A DNA stretch of 64,000 nt from Panicum virgatum (taxonomy: Eukaryota; Streptophyta; Magnoliopsida; Poales; Poaceae), in the NCBI RefSeq assembly GCF_016808335.1, contig NC_053149.1:57899922-57963921 (forward strand). Direction: 5' to 3'. The notes below the pieces were generated by a model that was not told the DNA's origin, made no database searches, and saw only the letters and a program-made list of their open reading frames with translations. Made by a program: the position numbers and the translations under genes. Within the stretch, counting starts at the first letter, position 1; each line of letters begins with the position of its first letter. This document shows, piece by piece, positions 43,888 to 56,266 of the stretch.

Positions 43888-46800
43888 TTAGCTGGGCTGG
43901 CTAGCAAAGAGATCTGGATATGTCTTCTTCAACTCATCTTCTCGCTCCCAAGTAGCCTCAGCTTCACTGTGATGACTCCACTGAACTCTGCACATCTTGA
44001 TGCGCTTGTTCCGAGTAACCCTCTCTGATGTCTCCAGAATCTTCACCGGATGCTCAGTATAAGTCAGATCTTCCTGGACATCGACTCCATCCAGGGGTGC
44101 CTGCTCCTCGGGTACTCGCAGACATCTCTTCAGCTGAGATATATGGAAAACATCATGAACTCCTGAGAGACTGAGAGGTAACTCCAGGCGATAAGCAACT
44201 TCGCCTTTCCGCTCTAGCACCTTGAATGGCCCCACATACCGAGGTGCTAGCTTCCCTTTGACATTAAATCTGCGGATCCCTCTCATCGGAGACACCTTCA
44301 GGTACACATAATCACCGACACTGAAAGTCAGGTCTCTCCGTTTGCCATCAGCATAGCTCTTCTGCCTGCTCTGTGCAATCCTCAGATTTTCTCGCACAGC
44401 CTGAACCATCTGCTCTGCATCATCTATGATCTCAGGGCCAAAGAGCTGCTTCTCACCGATCTGATCCCAATAGAGAGGAGTCCTGCACTTTCTGCCATAC
44501 AATGCCTCAAAGGGAGACTTCTTCAGACTGGCCTGATAGCTGTTGTTATATGAGAACTCAGCAAATGACAGGCACTTATCCCAGCTGGTACCGTACTGAA
44601 TAGCACAAGCTCTCAGCATATCCTCCAACACCTGGTTGGTTCTCTCTGTCTGCCCATCTGTCTGAGGGTGATAAGCCGTACTGAAACGCAGCTTCGTATC
44701 CAGAGAATCATGGAGCTGCTCCCAGAACCGAGAAGTGAACTGAGACCCTCTGTCAGATATGATCTTCTTCGGCACACCATGCAAACAGACAATCCGAGAG
44801 ATGTACAACTCGGCAAGTCTAGCTCCGGAGTAAGTAGTGTTCACTGGAATGAAGTGAGCAACCTTCGTCAGACGATCCACTACTACCCAAATAGAGTTGT
44901 ACCCTTTCTGAGTACGAGGCAATCCAACAATGAAGTCCATAGTGATTTCTTCCCATTTCCACTCTGGAATCTTCAAAGGCTGCAATAGACCTGCTGGCCT
45001 CTGATGCTCAGCCTTGACACGCTGACAGGTGTCACAAATAGCCACGTACTCTGCCACTGAACGCTTCATTCCATACCACCAGAAACGTTCCTTCAGATCA
45101 TAGTACATCTTCGTGCTGCCCGGATGAATAGAGTATGCTGTATCATGGGCCTCACTCAGAATCAACTTCCGGAGATTATGCACATCAGGCACGCAGATCC
45201 GGTTCTTGTACCACAAGGTACCCTGATCATCCTCTCTGAAATGAGGAGCCTTGCCCTTCTTAAGCAACTCACGAATCTCCTGCAGCTTCTCATCATCTTT
45301 CTGATGCTGCCGGATCTCTGCCTCTAGAGTCGGTACTGCCTCAAATGCCGCACTGGAGGTATGATGCAAGAAGCCCAGACTCAACTGCTCGAACTCCTCG
45401 CATAACTCTGGAGGCATCTGGAAAGCCACAGCCATGTTGACATAACTTCTTCTGCTCAAAGCATCTGCTACAACATTGGCCTTGCCCGGATGATAGTGAA
45501 TCTCCAGATCATAGTCCTTGACCAACTCTAGCCATCTTCTCTGCCGCATGTTCAGCTCATTCTGCGTGAAAATATACTTGAGGCTCTTGTGATCAGTGTA
45601 GATATCACACCGCTGCCCATACAAGTAATGCCTCCAAATCTTCAGAGCATGCACAACTGCGGCTAACTCGAGATCATGAGTAGGATAATTCAGCTCATGC
45701 CGGCGTAGCTGCCGTGAAGCATAAGCAATCACTCTGCCCTCCTGCATCAGAACACACCCAAGACCATCCTTCGAAGCATCACAATATACCGTGAACCTCT
45801 TCGTCTGGTCTGGCAGAGTCAGGACTGGCACCGTAGTCAACCTTTTCTTCAGCTCATCAAAGGCCATCTGACGCTCATCAGTCCACACAAAAGCCACATT
45901 CTTCTCCAGCAAAGAAGTCAAAGGCTTCGCGATCTTGGAGAAATTCTCGATGAACCTCCGATAATATCCAGCTAAGCCCAAGAAAGATCTGACTTCCTTC
46001 ACTGTCTGCGGTGTCTCCCACTCGAGCACATCCTTCACCTTACTCGGATCAACAGCAATGCCTCCCTGAGAGATAACATGACCGAGGAATGGAACCTCGT
46101 CAATCCAGAACTCGCACTTGCTGAACTTGGCATACAACTGATGCTCCCTCAATCTCTGCAATACGAGCCTCAAATGCTCCTCATGCTCTTCTTCTGTCTT
46201 GGAGAAGATCAGAATATCATCAATGAAAATCACCACAAAGACATCCAGATAATCCATGAAGACCATGTTCATCAGATGCATGAAGAAAGCCGGGGCATTA
46301 GTCAGGCCGAAGGACATGACTGTATACTCATATAGCCCGTACTTGCAGGTGAATGCCGTCTTCGGAATATCCCCAGGACGGATCCTCAGCTGAAAATATC
46401 CCGAACGAAGATCAATCTTCGAGAATATACGAGCACCTCGAAGCAGATCGAAGAGATCCTCAATACGGGGCAGTGGATGCTTGTTCTTGATAGTGACTGC
46501 ATTCAGCTCACGATAATCCACACACATCCTCTTCGAGCCATCCTTCTTATCTACCAGCAACAATGGAAAAGCCCAAGGAGAGAAGCTGCGACGGATATAG
46601 CCCTTGGCTAGCAACTCATCAATAGTTTTCTTGACCTCTTCATGCTCTATAGGTGCCATGCGGTAGGGCCGCTTTGCAATAGGAGCTGTGCCAGGCAAGA
46701 GATCAATACAAAACTCAATGGCGCGTTCGGGCGGCATACCTGGCAGATCATCCGGAAAGACATCCGGGAATTCAGACACCACGCGAATACCGTCCGTGGG

Positions 46801-48455
46801 TCTAGCCTCCAGATGGTGAAGAAATCCAGAAGGCTCTGAAGCACTAACTGTCACCTCTTGGCCATCAGATGCTGTCAGGTGAACTGCTCGATGAGCACAA
46901 TCAATTCTGACTCCCCACTTGGCAAGAGTATCCATTCCCAGAATCACATCGATACCCTTGGTGTCCAGCACCCTCAGATCAGCACTGAACATTGCCCCCC
47001 TTATGGCTACACTGACTCGGGGGCAAACAATATGGGATCTCAACTCCCCTCCCGGTGAAGAAACTAGCAGACAGTTCTTTAATGCAGTGGTAAAGAAACT
47101 ATGCTCCTCAACAAATGACTTGGTGATGAAAGAATGAGTAGCACCAGTATCGAAAAGCACTGAAGCTGGATGGGAGTTGACCATGAACGTACCAATAACC
47201 ACGTTGGGAGCCTCGGCCGCTGACTCGGCCGTCACGTGGTTCACCCTGCCCTGTGCTGGCGCCCTGGGCTGAGCTGGGCGCCCCTGCTGTCCCGCCTGCG
47301 CCTTCCGGGGGCAAGTGTTGGCGTAGTGCCCCGGCTGGCCGCAGTGATAGCAGACGCGAGGTGCTGGAGCCTGCTGTCCGGTAGGAGCTGTCGGACGTGG
47401 AGCCTGCGGTGCCGGTGGAGCTGGTAGAGCAGCACGAGCTGGAGGTGCCGGTAACCTCGGGCCCTGACCTGCCTGCTGCTGTCGAGGCGGGTACTGCTGC
47501 GGTGGCCTCTGCTGGTACTGCTGAGGAGGCCGGTACTGCTGCTGGTAATGCTGGGGCGGCTGGAGTCGAGGACGAGTGTTGCTGCCGGAAGCAACGGGGA
47601 CAACCTTCCTCTTCTTGTCCTCCATCTCCAAGTGCTTACGCTCAGTGTTGAGCGCACTGTCAACCAGATGGTTGAAGTCGTCGAAGCGGAGGTTGAGCAG
47701 CGCGTACTGGAGGTAGTCCTCAAGACCCTCCATGAAGTGCTCCTGCTTCTTGCGGTCATCCGCAACCTCGGCAGGGGCGTAGCGTGCCAGCTGAAGAAAG
47801 CGATCACGATACTCCGTGACCGACATAGTCCCCTGAATTCACAAAGACAGATAGATATCGGAAGATTAACTCAAGACTCATAAGGATAGAACAAGGGGCA
47901 TTAGCTCAAAAGAAACCGCGGAATGATTATATTTAAGATTACCTGCTTCAGTGCAAGGAACTCCTTCTGTTTCATCTTCATAACGCCCGCGGGGACGTTG
48001 TGGCTGCGGAAGCGCTCCCTGAACTGGAGCCAGGTGAGAGACTCGCGGTCGTGAACTGGGTGGGACTCCCACCAGTCCAGAGCTGCCCCTCGCAGCTGTC
48101 CTGCTGCGTACAAGACGCGCTCACGATCATCGCACTGGGCGATGTCCAGCTGACGCTCCACTGCACGGAGCCAGTCGTCAGCCTGAAGAGGGTCGGACGT
48201 GTGAGAGAACGTCGGCGGGTGACCCCTCAGGAACTCAGCACGCCTGTCGCGAGGCTGCGGCGGTGGAGGAGGCGGAGGCTGAGTGTGAGCGTGCTGAAGA
48301 GCCTGAACAGTGTTGTTCAGGGTAGCCATCATCTGCATCTGGAGCTGGAAGTACTGCTCCGGAGTCAAGGGTGGAGGCATCGGGATCCCAGTACCCTGGT
48401 TGTTCTGACCCTGCTGCTGGCCAGAACCTGAACCGGTGCTCCTAGTGTTCACCAT
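43888..48455 (-). CDS. Tekay gag-pol polyprotein with an inferred intron
   Basis: Exon 1 is 47943-48455 (171 codons, [12 protein letters not shown]). Exon 2 is 43888-47832. Splicing gives 1485 residues in one frame. Order: gag domain (ALDWWESHP, then [20 protein letters not shown]), zinc knuckle [14 protein letters not shown] near residue 330, protease FDTGATHSF near 400, RT with [11 protein letters not shown], RNase H ([14 protein letters not shown]), integrase zinc region (HPGSTK ... CDTCQR) and core Asp, Asp, Glu ([24 protein letters not shown]), and a C-terminal chromodomain ([17 protein letters not shown]) that targets integration to marked chromatin in this clade. No internal stop. The unspliced product would be gag-only, ending in the intron. 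Confidence 0.92.
47833..47942 (-). other. inferred 110-bp intron in Tekay gag
   Basis: The minus strand shows AAGCAG|GTAATC at the donor and GTGAATTCAG|GGGAC at the acceptor. Removal joins LALKQ to GTMSVTEY in frame, reproducing the continuous gag order usual in this lineage. Without splicing the frame ends within the intron. The alternative is a separate pol start at 47826. Confidence 0.65.
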
Positions 48456-49011
48456 CTGATTTGAACAAAAGATTTCACGAGTAAGGATATTGCAGGAATA
48501 AACTCAGATGGATATGATAACTCTTTGCGGAAAAAGACTCAGCCATGATAAAGTAGACAGGATAGAGTTGACTGTTTTACCCCCAACGATCTAACTCATT
48601 TTATTAATTAGTTAACTTTAACATCTGAGTGATTTTCTTTAAACAAATTTAAACTACTAAGCTATGCAATCAGTCAAAAATCCAAATCAAACATGTAGCA
48701 TAATAACAAGCAGACAATTTTCACAACTTAGCCGAGTTTAGCAAAAGACTCGACTAACACAACGCGTCGCAGAACGTGCTATCGTATTATTATTAAAAAG
48801 GTCACCTAGCTATGCTCATGGTGGTCAGATGACTGATTCAGGCCAAAATCTACGAAACTATTCCTCAGAGAGAGAAATCAAGGCAAGAAGGGTAAAAAGT
48901 CAAAGAAGTCAAGGGGTATAATAGTAAAATAGTTTCAGCAGTCAAGGATTGGAGAGAAAGAGTCCTAAAACTTGACCAGTTCTATCTAGGCTTCGTCCTA
49001 CAGTCGATATG

Positions 49012-49023
49012 GCTCTGATACCA
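49012..49023 (-). other. Tekay primer-binding site
   Basis: The minus strand reads TGGTATCAGAGC three bases inside the 5' LTR: an exact initiator tRNA-Met site. Confidence 0.95.
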
Positions 49024-49026
49024 CTC

Positions 49027-52000
49027 TGTAACACCCGGTTTATAAAAGAACATAAACCGAGCAATCATATACGTGCCAGGATCAGGTCACACGTATATAC
49101 AACAGAATGAACAGTATATCATAGCACATATCACGTAAAAAGATATAATAAAGCGAATACGAATGTTATTTATTACATTAATGACAAAATGTCTGATACA
49201 GCGGAAGCGAAGTACAAAATACGGTAAAAGCTCTCCGAAGCTGAAGCAGGGCGCCACAGGGACGTCGACTGGGAGACGAAGCACCTAGAAGTCCTCGTAG
49301 TCCTGGAAGCGCTGAGCGAACTCCCTCGCGTCGGCAGGAACTGAGCAGCAGTAGCGTAGCCAAGAGGAAAAAGTAGAGAAGAGGCAAGGGTGAGTACACA
49401 ACTTGTACTCAACAAGTATAACACAAACTATGAGGCTCTAGGCTGGCTGACTCAACTGCATTAGCTTTTAAATGTTGGCAAAGTTTTATTAAAGCTATTT
49501 ACTACGAGTTGATGAATTACCATTAACCCAGTTACATAGTAATTAATCAAGTTTATTCATGTTACTACTGAGAACCAAAACCAAGACCAAGCCACCAAGG
49601 AAAACCCCGAGAAGCACCTCCCTCGTCGGAAGGAGATAACTTCACTAATCAAAAGGAGGATCTGGGCCGCTCATAACCGTGAGCACGGCTAGTATACCAG
49701 TTTTACACTCTGCAGAGGTTGCACAACTTTACCCACAAGTCATGAGCTACGCCAGTTGTTCATCACACTTCCTTAGGTGAGATGACTAGCGACTCACTAC
49801 GAGGCCGTTACAAAGGACACGTTGGTAAGGTGTAACCGCTAAGGAATCAGGCTCCGCAACGATGGTAACCACCTCGAGGGGGTACAAGACACACAGACCA
49901 GCCTCGTAGCCTGGCCACCATTGAAGCTCACCACCCCCCATGCCCCGTCGGTAAGTTACTCCCGAACCAAAATGGCCTAATTAGTAAGCCAAGACCGTCC
50001 CATTCCAGTCTTGTGGTAGCGCTGTTGTCCCAGGTTGTCGCTCTATGAACCGGTCCTTATGGAGAGTGGCCAAACAAGCACTAAGCACCGTGCTGGCACC
50101 CTAAACCATGTTTCTAAAAAAAACATCTTTTAGCGAGAAGTGAGCCACTCAAGCCACACAGAGTGCCACTCTCAGAATTAAGTTCAAGTAAAACATTAAT
50201 CAAATTAATTAAAAAGGACCAGAGTGTGTTATAGCGCAGCAACCTAGCACAACTAACCAAAATGCAACCCAAAGGTATATATAAAGGATATAAAGTGGCT
50301 AGGAAATCCTTATAGGCATACAGTATTAAAATGCAGTATGAAATTGTATTTAAAGTGATAGGTTGTTCATGTTATACTTGCCTTCCTCGTACTGCTCCTG
50401 CTGCTGCTCGAACTGCTCGGAAGAAGGCTGCTCCTGGTACTGGTACTGGGGCTCCTCAACTGGATCAGCGTCTACTCACGAACACATGGCCAAAACAATG
50501 CACAGGAATAAGCATACAAGCAAACACTAACAAAAACTAAGAAACAATACATCAATACATAAAAACAGCACACTAAACTACTCTGATACTGTTCTACGCG
50601 TTACAACGATCGCGTGGATATAAAGAACGCTAAAAACGGAGCTAAAACGCATTTTCTAGGCTAAAAACAAGGTTCAGGGGCTGATTTGTAAGAAAAACAG
50701 GATTCCAGGGTCTTTTCTGCTAAAACCGAGGACTAAAACGTAAATAACATTAAACACAGGGGGGGTAGCGTGCAAAAAGACCAAGGGCAATGGCCGGGTG
50801 GACTGCGGGTTCCATTTAAAAGAAGTTCAGGGTCTAAAACGTAAAAAACAGGGGTGGTTTTGGAATTATTTTTCAACTACCAAGGACGGCGGGTTTATTT
50901 CTAGGAAATCCAGGGTCTCTTTTGCAAAACCTACTGACGTTGACCGGTACGCGTGGATCCAGACCGCTGGATCTGGATCTGGCGGCCGAGATCTAATGCG
51001 GCGCCGATCTAATCTGAGCCGTGCTTCTGGGATCGAGCGGCCCAGGGAGGTTGGGCGTGGTGCGGCGGCGATTGGTCGCCGGCGAGGGGGCTCCCGCGGC
51101 GGAGGGCTCGCCGGAGACGCCCAAACCGGCGCTCCGGGGGTCAATCTGACCCGGGCTTGGGTCGGTTGGCATCCACGTGGCATGCGCAAGCCACTGGAGG
51201 CGAAAGCATGGCTCGGCCGGGCTTGAGCGGGGCTCGCCACGGCGAGGGGCGGAAGGCGCGGCGGCGCATCGCCGGCGTGCGGCGTCCTAGGCGCTAAAGC
51301 GGTCTACGGGCCAAGATATCTAGTGAAAACAACAAGGGAGGCGCTGGGGGCTCACCGAGGGCGCGGGGTGGTCGAGGTCGCGTCGGCGGGGCGACGGCGG
51401 CGAGGGTCGCGGGCGGCGCTCGGGCGGAGCGCGCGGATGGGTCGAAGGGGGGCGTCTCCGGGCTCCTAGGCTCCTCGGTTCGGCTCCAGGGGTGCCTACA
51501 AGGAAGCCACGACGGTCAGGGTGGTCCGGGGTGCTCCGACGGCGTGAAATTGCCACGGCGGAGCAACTCACCGGCGGCGGTCGCGGGTTGAAAATCTGGC
51601 GCGGACGTGGCTCGGACCGGGGCAAGCGAGGTCGGGGCGGATCTTGAGCACGGGGCGGAGCTCCTGCGGGGGGGTTGGCTGTGGCTGGGATGCAGCGGGG
51701 TGATGGATTTACGGCGGCGCAGAGCTCTGCGCGGCGGAGCTTGGCGAGACGGGGCAGAGCGGCGCGGAGGCGGCGGCTAGGGTTGGAGGCAGGTCGCAGG
51801 GGTGCGGCTGCGGGCTAAAAAGAGGGGCCGGGCGGAGATCGCGGCGGGGCGCAGCGGGATAAGGATCCCGGCGTCCTCGCCGGTGATCTCGGGCTCTGTT
51901 TCGCGGCGGGGAGGAAGGAACGGGGGAGAGGGAGCTGGCAGGCGGGCCCGGGCTGCAGCGAGACGGGGTCGGGCGAGCGGAGCGCTGGTCTGCTGCGAGC

Positions 52001-52460
52001 GGGGCCCGGTGGCAGGGGCAGCGGAGCGGGGAGCGCGGGCGGGCCGGGCGCGAGGCGCGTGGAGCGGAGGCAGGCCGCGGGAAGCAGGCTTGCGGAGGGA
52101 TGGGCCGCGGGCCGGACTGGGCCGAGCGGGGGGGGAAAGGAGGGGAGTGGGTTGGGCCAGACCTTGGAGTTGGGCTGGGTTTTGGGCTTTCTATTTTCCT
52201 TTCCTATTTCCTATTCTTCTCATTTCTTAATCTAATTCAAACAAAGTTTGAATTCAAATTTGAATTTGAATTCAAACCACACTCAAATAAAATTATGCAC
52301 CAGCATGAATGCAACAAAAATTTAAACCTATGATAAATTTTTAATTAATTAAGGAACAAAAATTAGATTAAATGCCAACTAAACACAATAAACCTTAGGA
52401 AATTAAATAAGGCCAATTAAATTTATTAATAAATACTGAAATTTAAATTAGGGTGTTACA
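49027..52460 (-). repeat. Tekay 5' LTR
   Basis: 3434 bp. It differs from the 3' LTR by one noticed substitution (A at 49742 against G at 41130, in a CpG), one extra A in an A-run, and four fewer G in a G-run. These account for the full length difference. Confidence 0.95.
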
Positions 52461-52727
52461 TTTATCGTCTGGTATGACCAGTTTGGGAATTTTTTTTATT
52501 TTTTTGAATTCAAATTTGAATTTTGAATTGGGGCCGGTAGACCGGTTTGACCGGTTTACCGGCCGGTATGACCGGTTTGGGAATTTTTATTTTTTTGAAT
52601 TTAAATTTAAATTTTGAATTGGGGCCGGTTTGATACCGGCCCAAACCGTAACCGGGCCGGACCGGTTTGACCGGTAACCGGTCAAACTGGACCGGTTCCC
52701 ACCGGTTTTGTTAACCTTGGCGGGGCC

Positions 52728-53491
52728 ACGAATGGCTAGCGTAGCAGCTCGAGAAACATGGCTAGCGGGAGATCCGGGATTTCGCATCAAGAAGTGGATA
52801 GCTAACCGAGCTAGATGGAGAGTAGTATGTTGGATGGAGTTTTTTTGCTGCTTTTTTTATTTTTACCTAACTAAATATATTTAGCTAAACTGTTAGAGTT
52901 GTTCTTACGACACGGCCGAGCCGATTTTCCAGGTAGGTATGGCTAATTATATTCGGAGTTGCTAGCTTCCGGACGCCCGATGAGAATGTTTTCCAACGGA
53001 CGCTCCGATAGTCCATCATAACATTTGAAAATAGCATCCGCAACATATAAATTAATATTTGTAACATCGGAAATCAATTTTCGCAACATCAAAAAATGTT
53101 GAAAATTTATTATTAGCCATCCGTTCATGGTGAGAAAAAAAACCCACAGCAACATCTATTTCATGTTTCATGCAACATGTAAAATCCAAATCTCAATAAA
53201 AATGCAACATCCACATGAAACACTTGTAACATTTTTATGAAACATCTTAAAGACGTTGAACATACATTCGGAACATGCACCAAAACCTACCTGTTGCCCA
53301 CCATGGACGCCACTCAGAGCTCCTCCGTGGGCCGGTGTGGGGAAGCGGCCGTAACCGATCGTGCCACCGGCGAGCTCCACCCCTAGGTGGCGTGAGGCAC
53401 CAGCCGGGAGTGGCGAGAGGGAGAAGGGGTGGAGAGAGCCGGCGAGCTGATGAGAGATTGGGCCACGGAATGAGGCAGGAGGCGGCGACTG
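52728..53491. repeat. GCAACAT/GAAACAT-rich repetitive region
   Basis: The stretch 53035-53285 repeats GCAACAT, GTAACAT and GAAACAT about every 20-40 bp, a pattern common in the interior of grass non-autonomous DNA transposons. No ends were found. The rest holds nothing recognisable. Confidence 0.4.
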
Positions 53492-53500
53492 AAATCAGAA

Positions 53501-54473
53501 GGAAAAAGTTCTTTTTGCCTTCCTCAACTTTGAGCCAAATTTGCTTTTCCTCCTTGGACAATAAAACCGTAAGTCCAGCCTTTTCGGACTCACAAAACCG
53601 TTCACATAACATCCCTGAGCCGTTTGAGGATGACGTGACAGCAGTTTTCCTCCTTTTCTTTTATTTTTTATTTTGACTAAATCTTTGAAAAATCACAATA
53701 AATCATAAAAAATTATAAAATGGAAAATCCAATTTTTTTAAACTCAACATAAGCAGATCTACACATTGAACATATTATATGGTATAATTTAGTACAAATG
53801 TTTTGCCGTAGATTTATATATATATTTTTCTATAATTAATTTATAGTTATAGTCTCCGTCGTCCAATTATGATGAAATTTTTATGGTGGTCTAATCATTG
53901 TATGATTGAGATGTAGTGAAAATTTTATGATTATCGGATCATGTATGATTGAGTTATTGATTTATCTATGTTTATCTATAGATTGGTCTAAATTTATCTA
54001 GGTTTATATAGATAAATCTATAGCTCAGCCAAACATGATCCAATAATTATAGAATTTTTACTATAGATCAATTATATAATGATTATATCATCAGAAAAAT
54101 TTCACCATAATTGGACAACAAAAATTGTAGATATAAATTAATTACAGAAAAGCATATATCTCAAACTACAAAAAAAATCTATACTAAAGTATATCATATA
54201 ATATATTCAATGCGTAGATCTACTTACGTGGAGTTCAATAAAATTGAATTTTCCCTTTTATAATTTTTTGTGATTTACTGTGTTTTTTCAAAGATTTAGT
54301 CAAAATAAAAAATGAAAAAGAGAAAAACCGCTACCACGTCACCCTCAAACCGCTCAGGGAGGTTATGCCAACGGTTTTGTGAGTCTGAGGAGGCTGGATG
54401 GACGGCTTTGTTGTCCAAGGAGGAAAATCATATTCAGGCCAAAGTTGAGAGAGGCAAAAAAAAGACTTTTTCC
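53501..54473. mobile_element. foldback (MULE-type) DNA element with 9-bp duplication
   Basis: 973 bp, almost entirely two inverted arms of about 460 bp around a short centre near 53960-54010. Ends GGAAAAAGT; AAATCAGAA at both flanks (53492-53500, 54474-54482). A 9-bp duplication with long inverted arms points to a Mutator-type non-autonomous element. No coding content. A transcript would fold into a long double-stranded RNA. Confidence 0.9.
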
Positions 54474-54482
54474 AAATCAGAA

Positions 54483-55294
54483 GAGAAAGATGTTGCGGGC
54501 GTGGCTTGGCTAGGGAATCAAAGGGGAGTTGGGAAGGTTGCGGGCCGGACCAGCTAGCAGGCCCTTGGTCGGGCCGGGGTGTCGGCCAAGACTCGGCCCA
54601 TTCAATCGGTTCTTCGTAATTTCTCCCGTTATCTAGAGACGGAGTCAGCCAATCAACCAAACACATTAATTTTCCTGGAGTTGATGAAGTAGAGTTGTAA
54701 AAACGTAGAGGTGCTACTCTTGAGCTATTTTTCTGAAACTGGAGTTATGCCAAACACTCTATAAATGTCTAGGGCCGGGAACTTCAACCAGCTTAAAATG
54801 TGCAGATTTTTGCTGTAGGTGTGATAGTTCAAGGACAGTATAATGTCATCACCTACTGCTCGATTGTTACGTAGATTTGGTCGGTGCTTCGCTCACAATT
54901 TTCTTGTCTTTTCTAAACCATGACTTGTATTTTCTAATTGGCACAAGCAATACCATGAAGTAAGTTCCACTTAGACTAAGCGAAAGGACAATCCGATATA
55001 GTGATAGTTTAATATCTATAATTTGAACAAAAACCTTCTGCATCAAGTCATAACATCCGTATCAGGTTGCAGAGTTTTGGAATTCAACTTGCAAGAAAGG
55101 TGCATCCGCTGAGGTCCACAAGTGCCAAATTATTGCAGCCATCATCTTTTACAATCAGAAACTTTTCACTGGGAACAAGAGAAAAAGGGATATTTAAAAA
55201 TAGAAATGAAAATGGGCTTCAACATCAAGATGGGAGTTCGAGCACAGCAACGTAGATGCCTGCCAAACAAAACAGCAACAAATCAGTAATATTT
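54483..55294. other. no gene seen
   Basis: Mixed sequence between the foldback and hAT elements; only short uninformative open frames. Confidence 0.5.
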
Positions 55295-55302
55295 CTTGCA
55301 AC

Positions 55303-55501
55303 CCCTGTTTTAAAAAACATTTTAAAACTACGTTTAATCTTGATTAAACTCTAAACTTTGGCCTAGCGTTGCGTTTAATCACAGTGTCGTTTAATCACAG
55401 TGTCGTTTAATCACAAAAGACGTTTAATCTACGTTTAATCACAAAAAACTCTAAACCATAGGCTAGCGTTCACCTAGCGTCTAGCATTTTTTAAAACCTT
55501 G
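55303..55501. mobile_element. small hAT MITE
   Basis: 199 bp with an 8-bp duplication CTTGCAAC (55295-55302, 55502-55509). Ends CCCTGTTTTAAAAAAC and, reverse complemented, CAAGGTTTTAAAAAATG. Inside are several CGTTTAATCACA repeats, likely subterminal binding sites. Confidence 0.9.
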
Positions 55502-55577
55502 CTTGCAACATAACCGTATAAAAGAGGACAATAATTAGGCATGACTTCCACACTTCAAAGTTCAAATCTGGGATAGC

Positions 55578-56258
55578 CATTGTTTTTATGGCGGTAAGGC
55601 GAGGCGCGGTGAACCACCCCCTTCTGGACGCCTAGGCACGCTGCGAGGCCATACACATATCCTCAATTATAATTGAACAGCACAAACCTAAGCAAGTAGG
55701 TAACTGAACAACAAGCACATGCATCCGGCAGACACCATCACATCCACACAAAGCTATCTACTTATATATCAGATTAACAGCACTACAGAGGAACCTATGT
55801 CCGTGTGATGCAGCTGTGGGAGGGAGTACCAGCAGAGAGGCGGAAGACGACGATCGAAGGCTGTGTAGGCATGGAGTAGCAGCAGGAGATGATGCGTGCA
55901 AGCGGGAGCAGCTTGATGGAGGCAGGGCGCCACCGGATTCTAGGTCCCACTGCCACCCTCTTCTCTTCCCCCACTCTCCTCCCTTTCCTCCGCTCTCAAT
56001 TGGCGCTGCAGCTAGGGGGCGTGCCCATGGGAGTATACACACACGATTTCCCGCGTGCGCACCGCTCCCTCTCCCTTCCCGTGTGTGCATCGCCTTTTCC
56101 CCTGCGCGCGCATCCGCCTCCCGCTTGTGTGGCGTCCGTCCGACGCTTTGGCGAAGACTTCCTGTGCGAGGCAAAGCCATAGGCAGGAAGGCCGTGGTGT
56201 ACAGGACGCCCCGATTGGGAGCTCGCCTGGACGCCTAGGCGATGCCATAAAAACCATG
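55578..56258. mobile_element. non-autonomous hAT element
   Basis: 681 bp with an 8-bp duplication GGGATAGC (55570-55577, 56259-56266). Ends CATTGTTTTTATGGC and, reverse complemented, CATGGTTTTTATGGC. GCCTAGGCG-type subterminal motifs at both sides. Open frames inside (55758-56238, both strands) have no domain. Confidence 0.9.
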
Positions 56259-56266
56259 GGGATAGC

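Larger units (their letters stand above)
40415..52460 (-). mobile_element. Tekay/Del chromovirus (Ty3/gypsy), apparently intact and young
   Basis: 12,046 bp, TTTAT duplication at 40410-40414 and 52461-52465. LTRs of 3437 and 3434 bp with TGTAACACCC/GGGTGTTACA ends. Initiator-tRNA primer site and polypurine tract are present. One long pol frame ends in a chromodomain, which places it in the chromovirus (Tekay/Del) lineage. All catalytic residues are present. The only LTR differences noticed were one substitution and two homopolymer length changes. Confidence 0.95.
40227..52719. mobile_element. hAT-type element split by the Tekay retrotransposon
   Basis: Outer pieces 40227-40414 and 52466-52719. 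Ends CAGGGTTTCCAAATCC and, reverse complemented, CAAGGTTAACAAAACCGG. Flanking 8-mers GTGGGGCC (40219-40226) and GCGGGGCC (52720-52727) match at 7 of 8. The interior is dense in ACCGGTTTGACCGG and TTACCGGCCGG repeats plus GAATTCAAATTTGAATT. No transposase; about 440 bp once the retrotransposon is removed. Confidence 0.75.

Noticed and set aside
55758..56238. Open frames on both strands within the hAT element
   Set aside because: Contained in a non-autonomous transposon with exact boundaries; no transposase motif.
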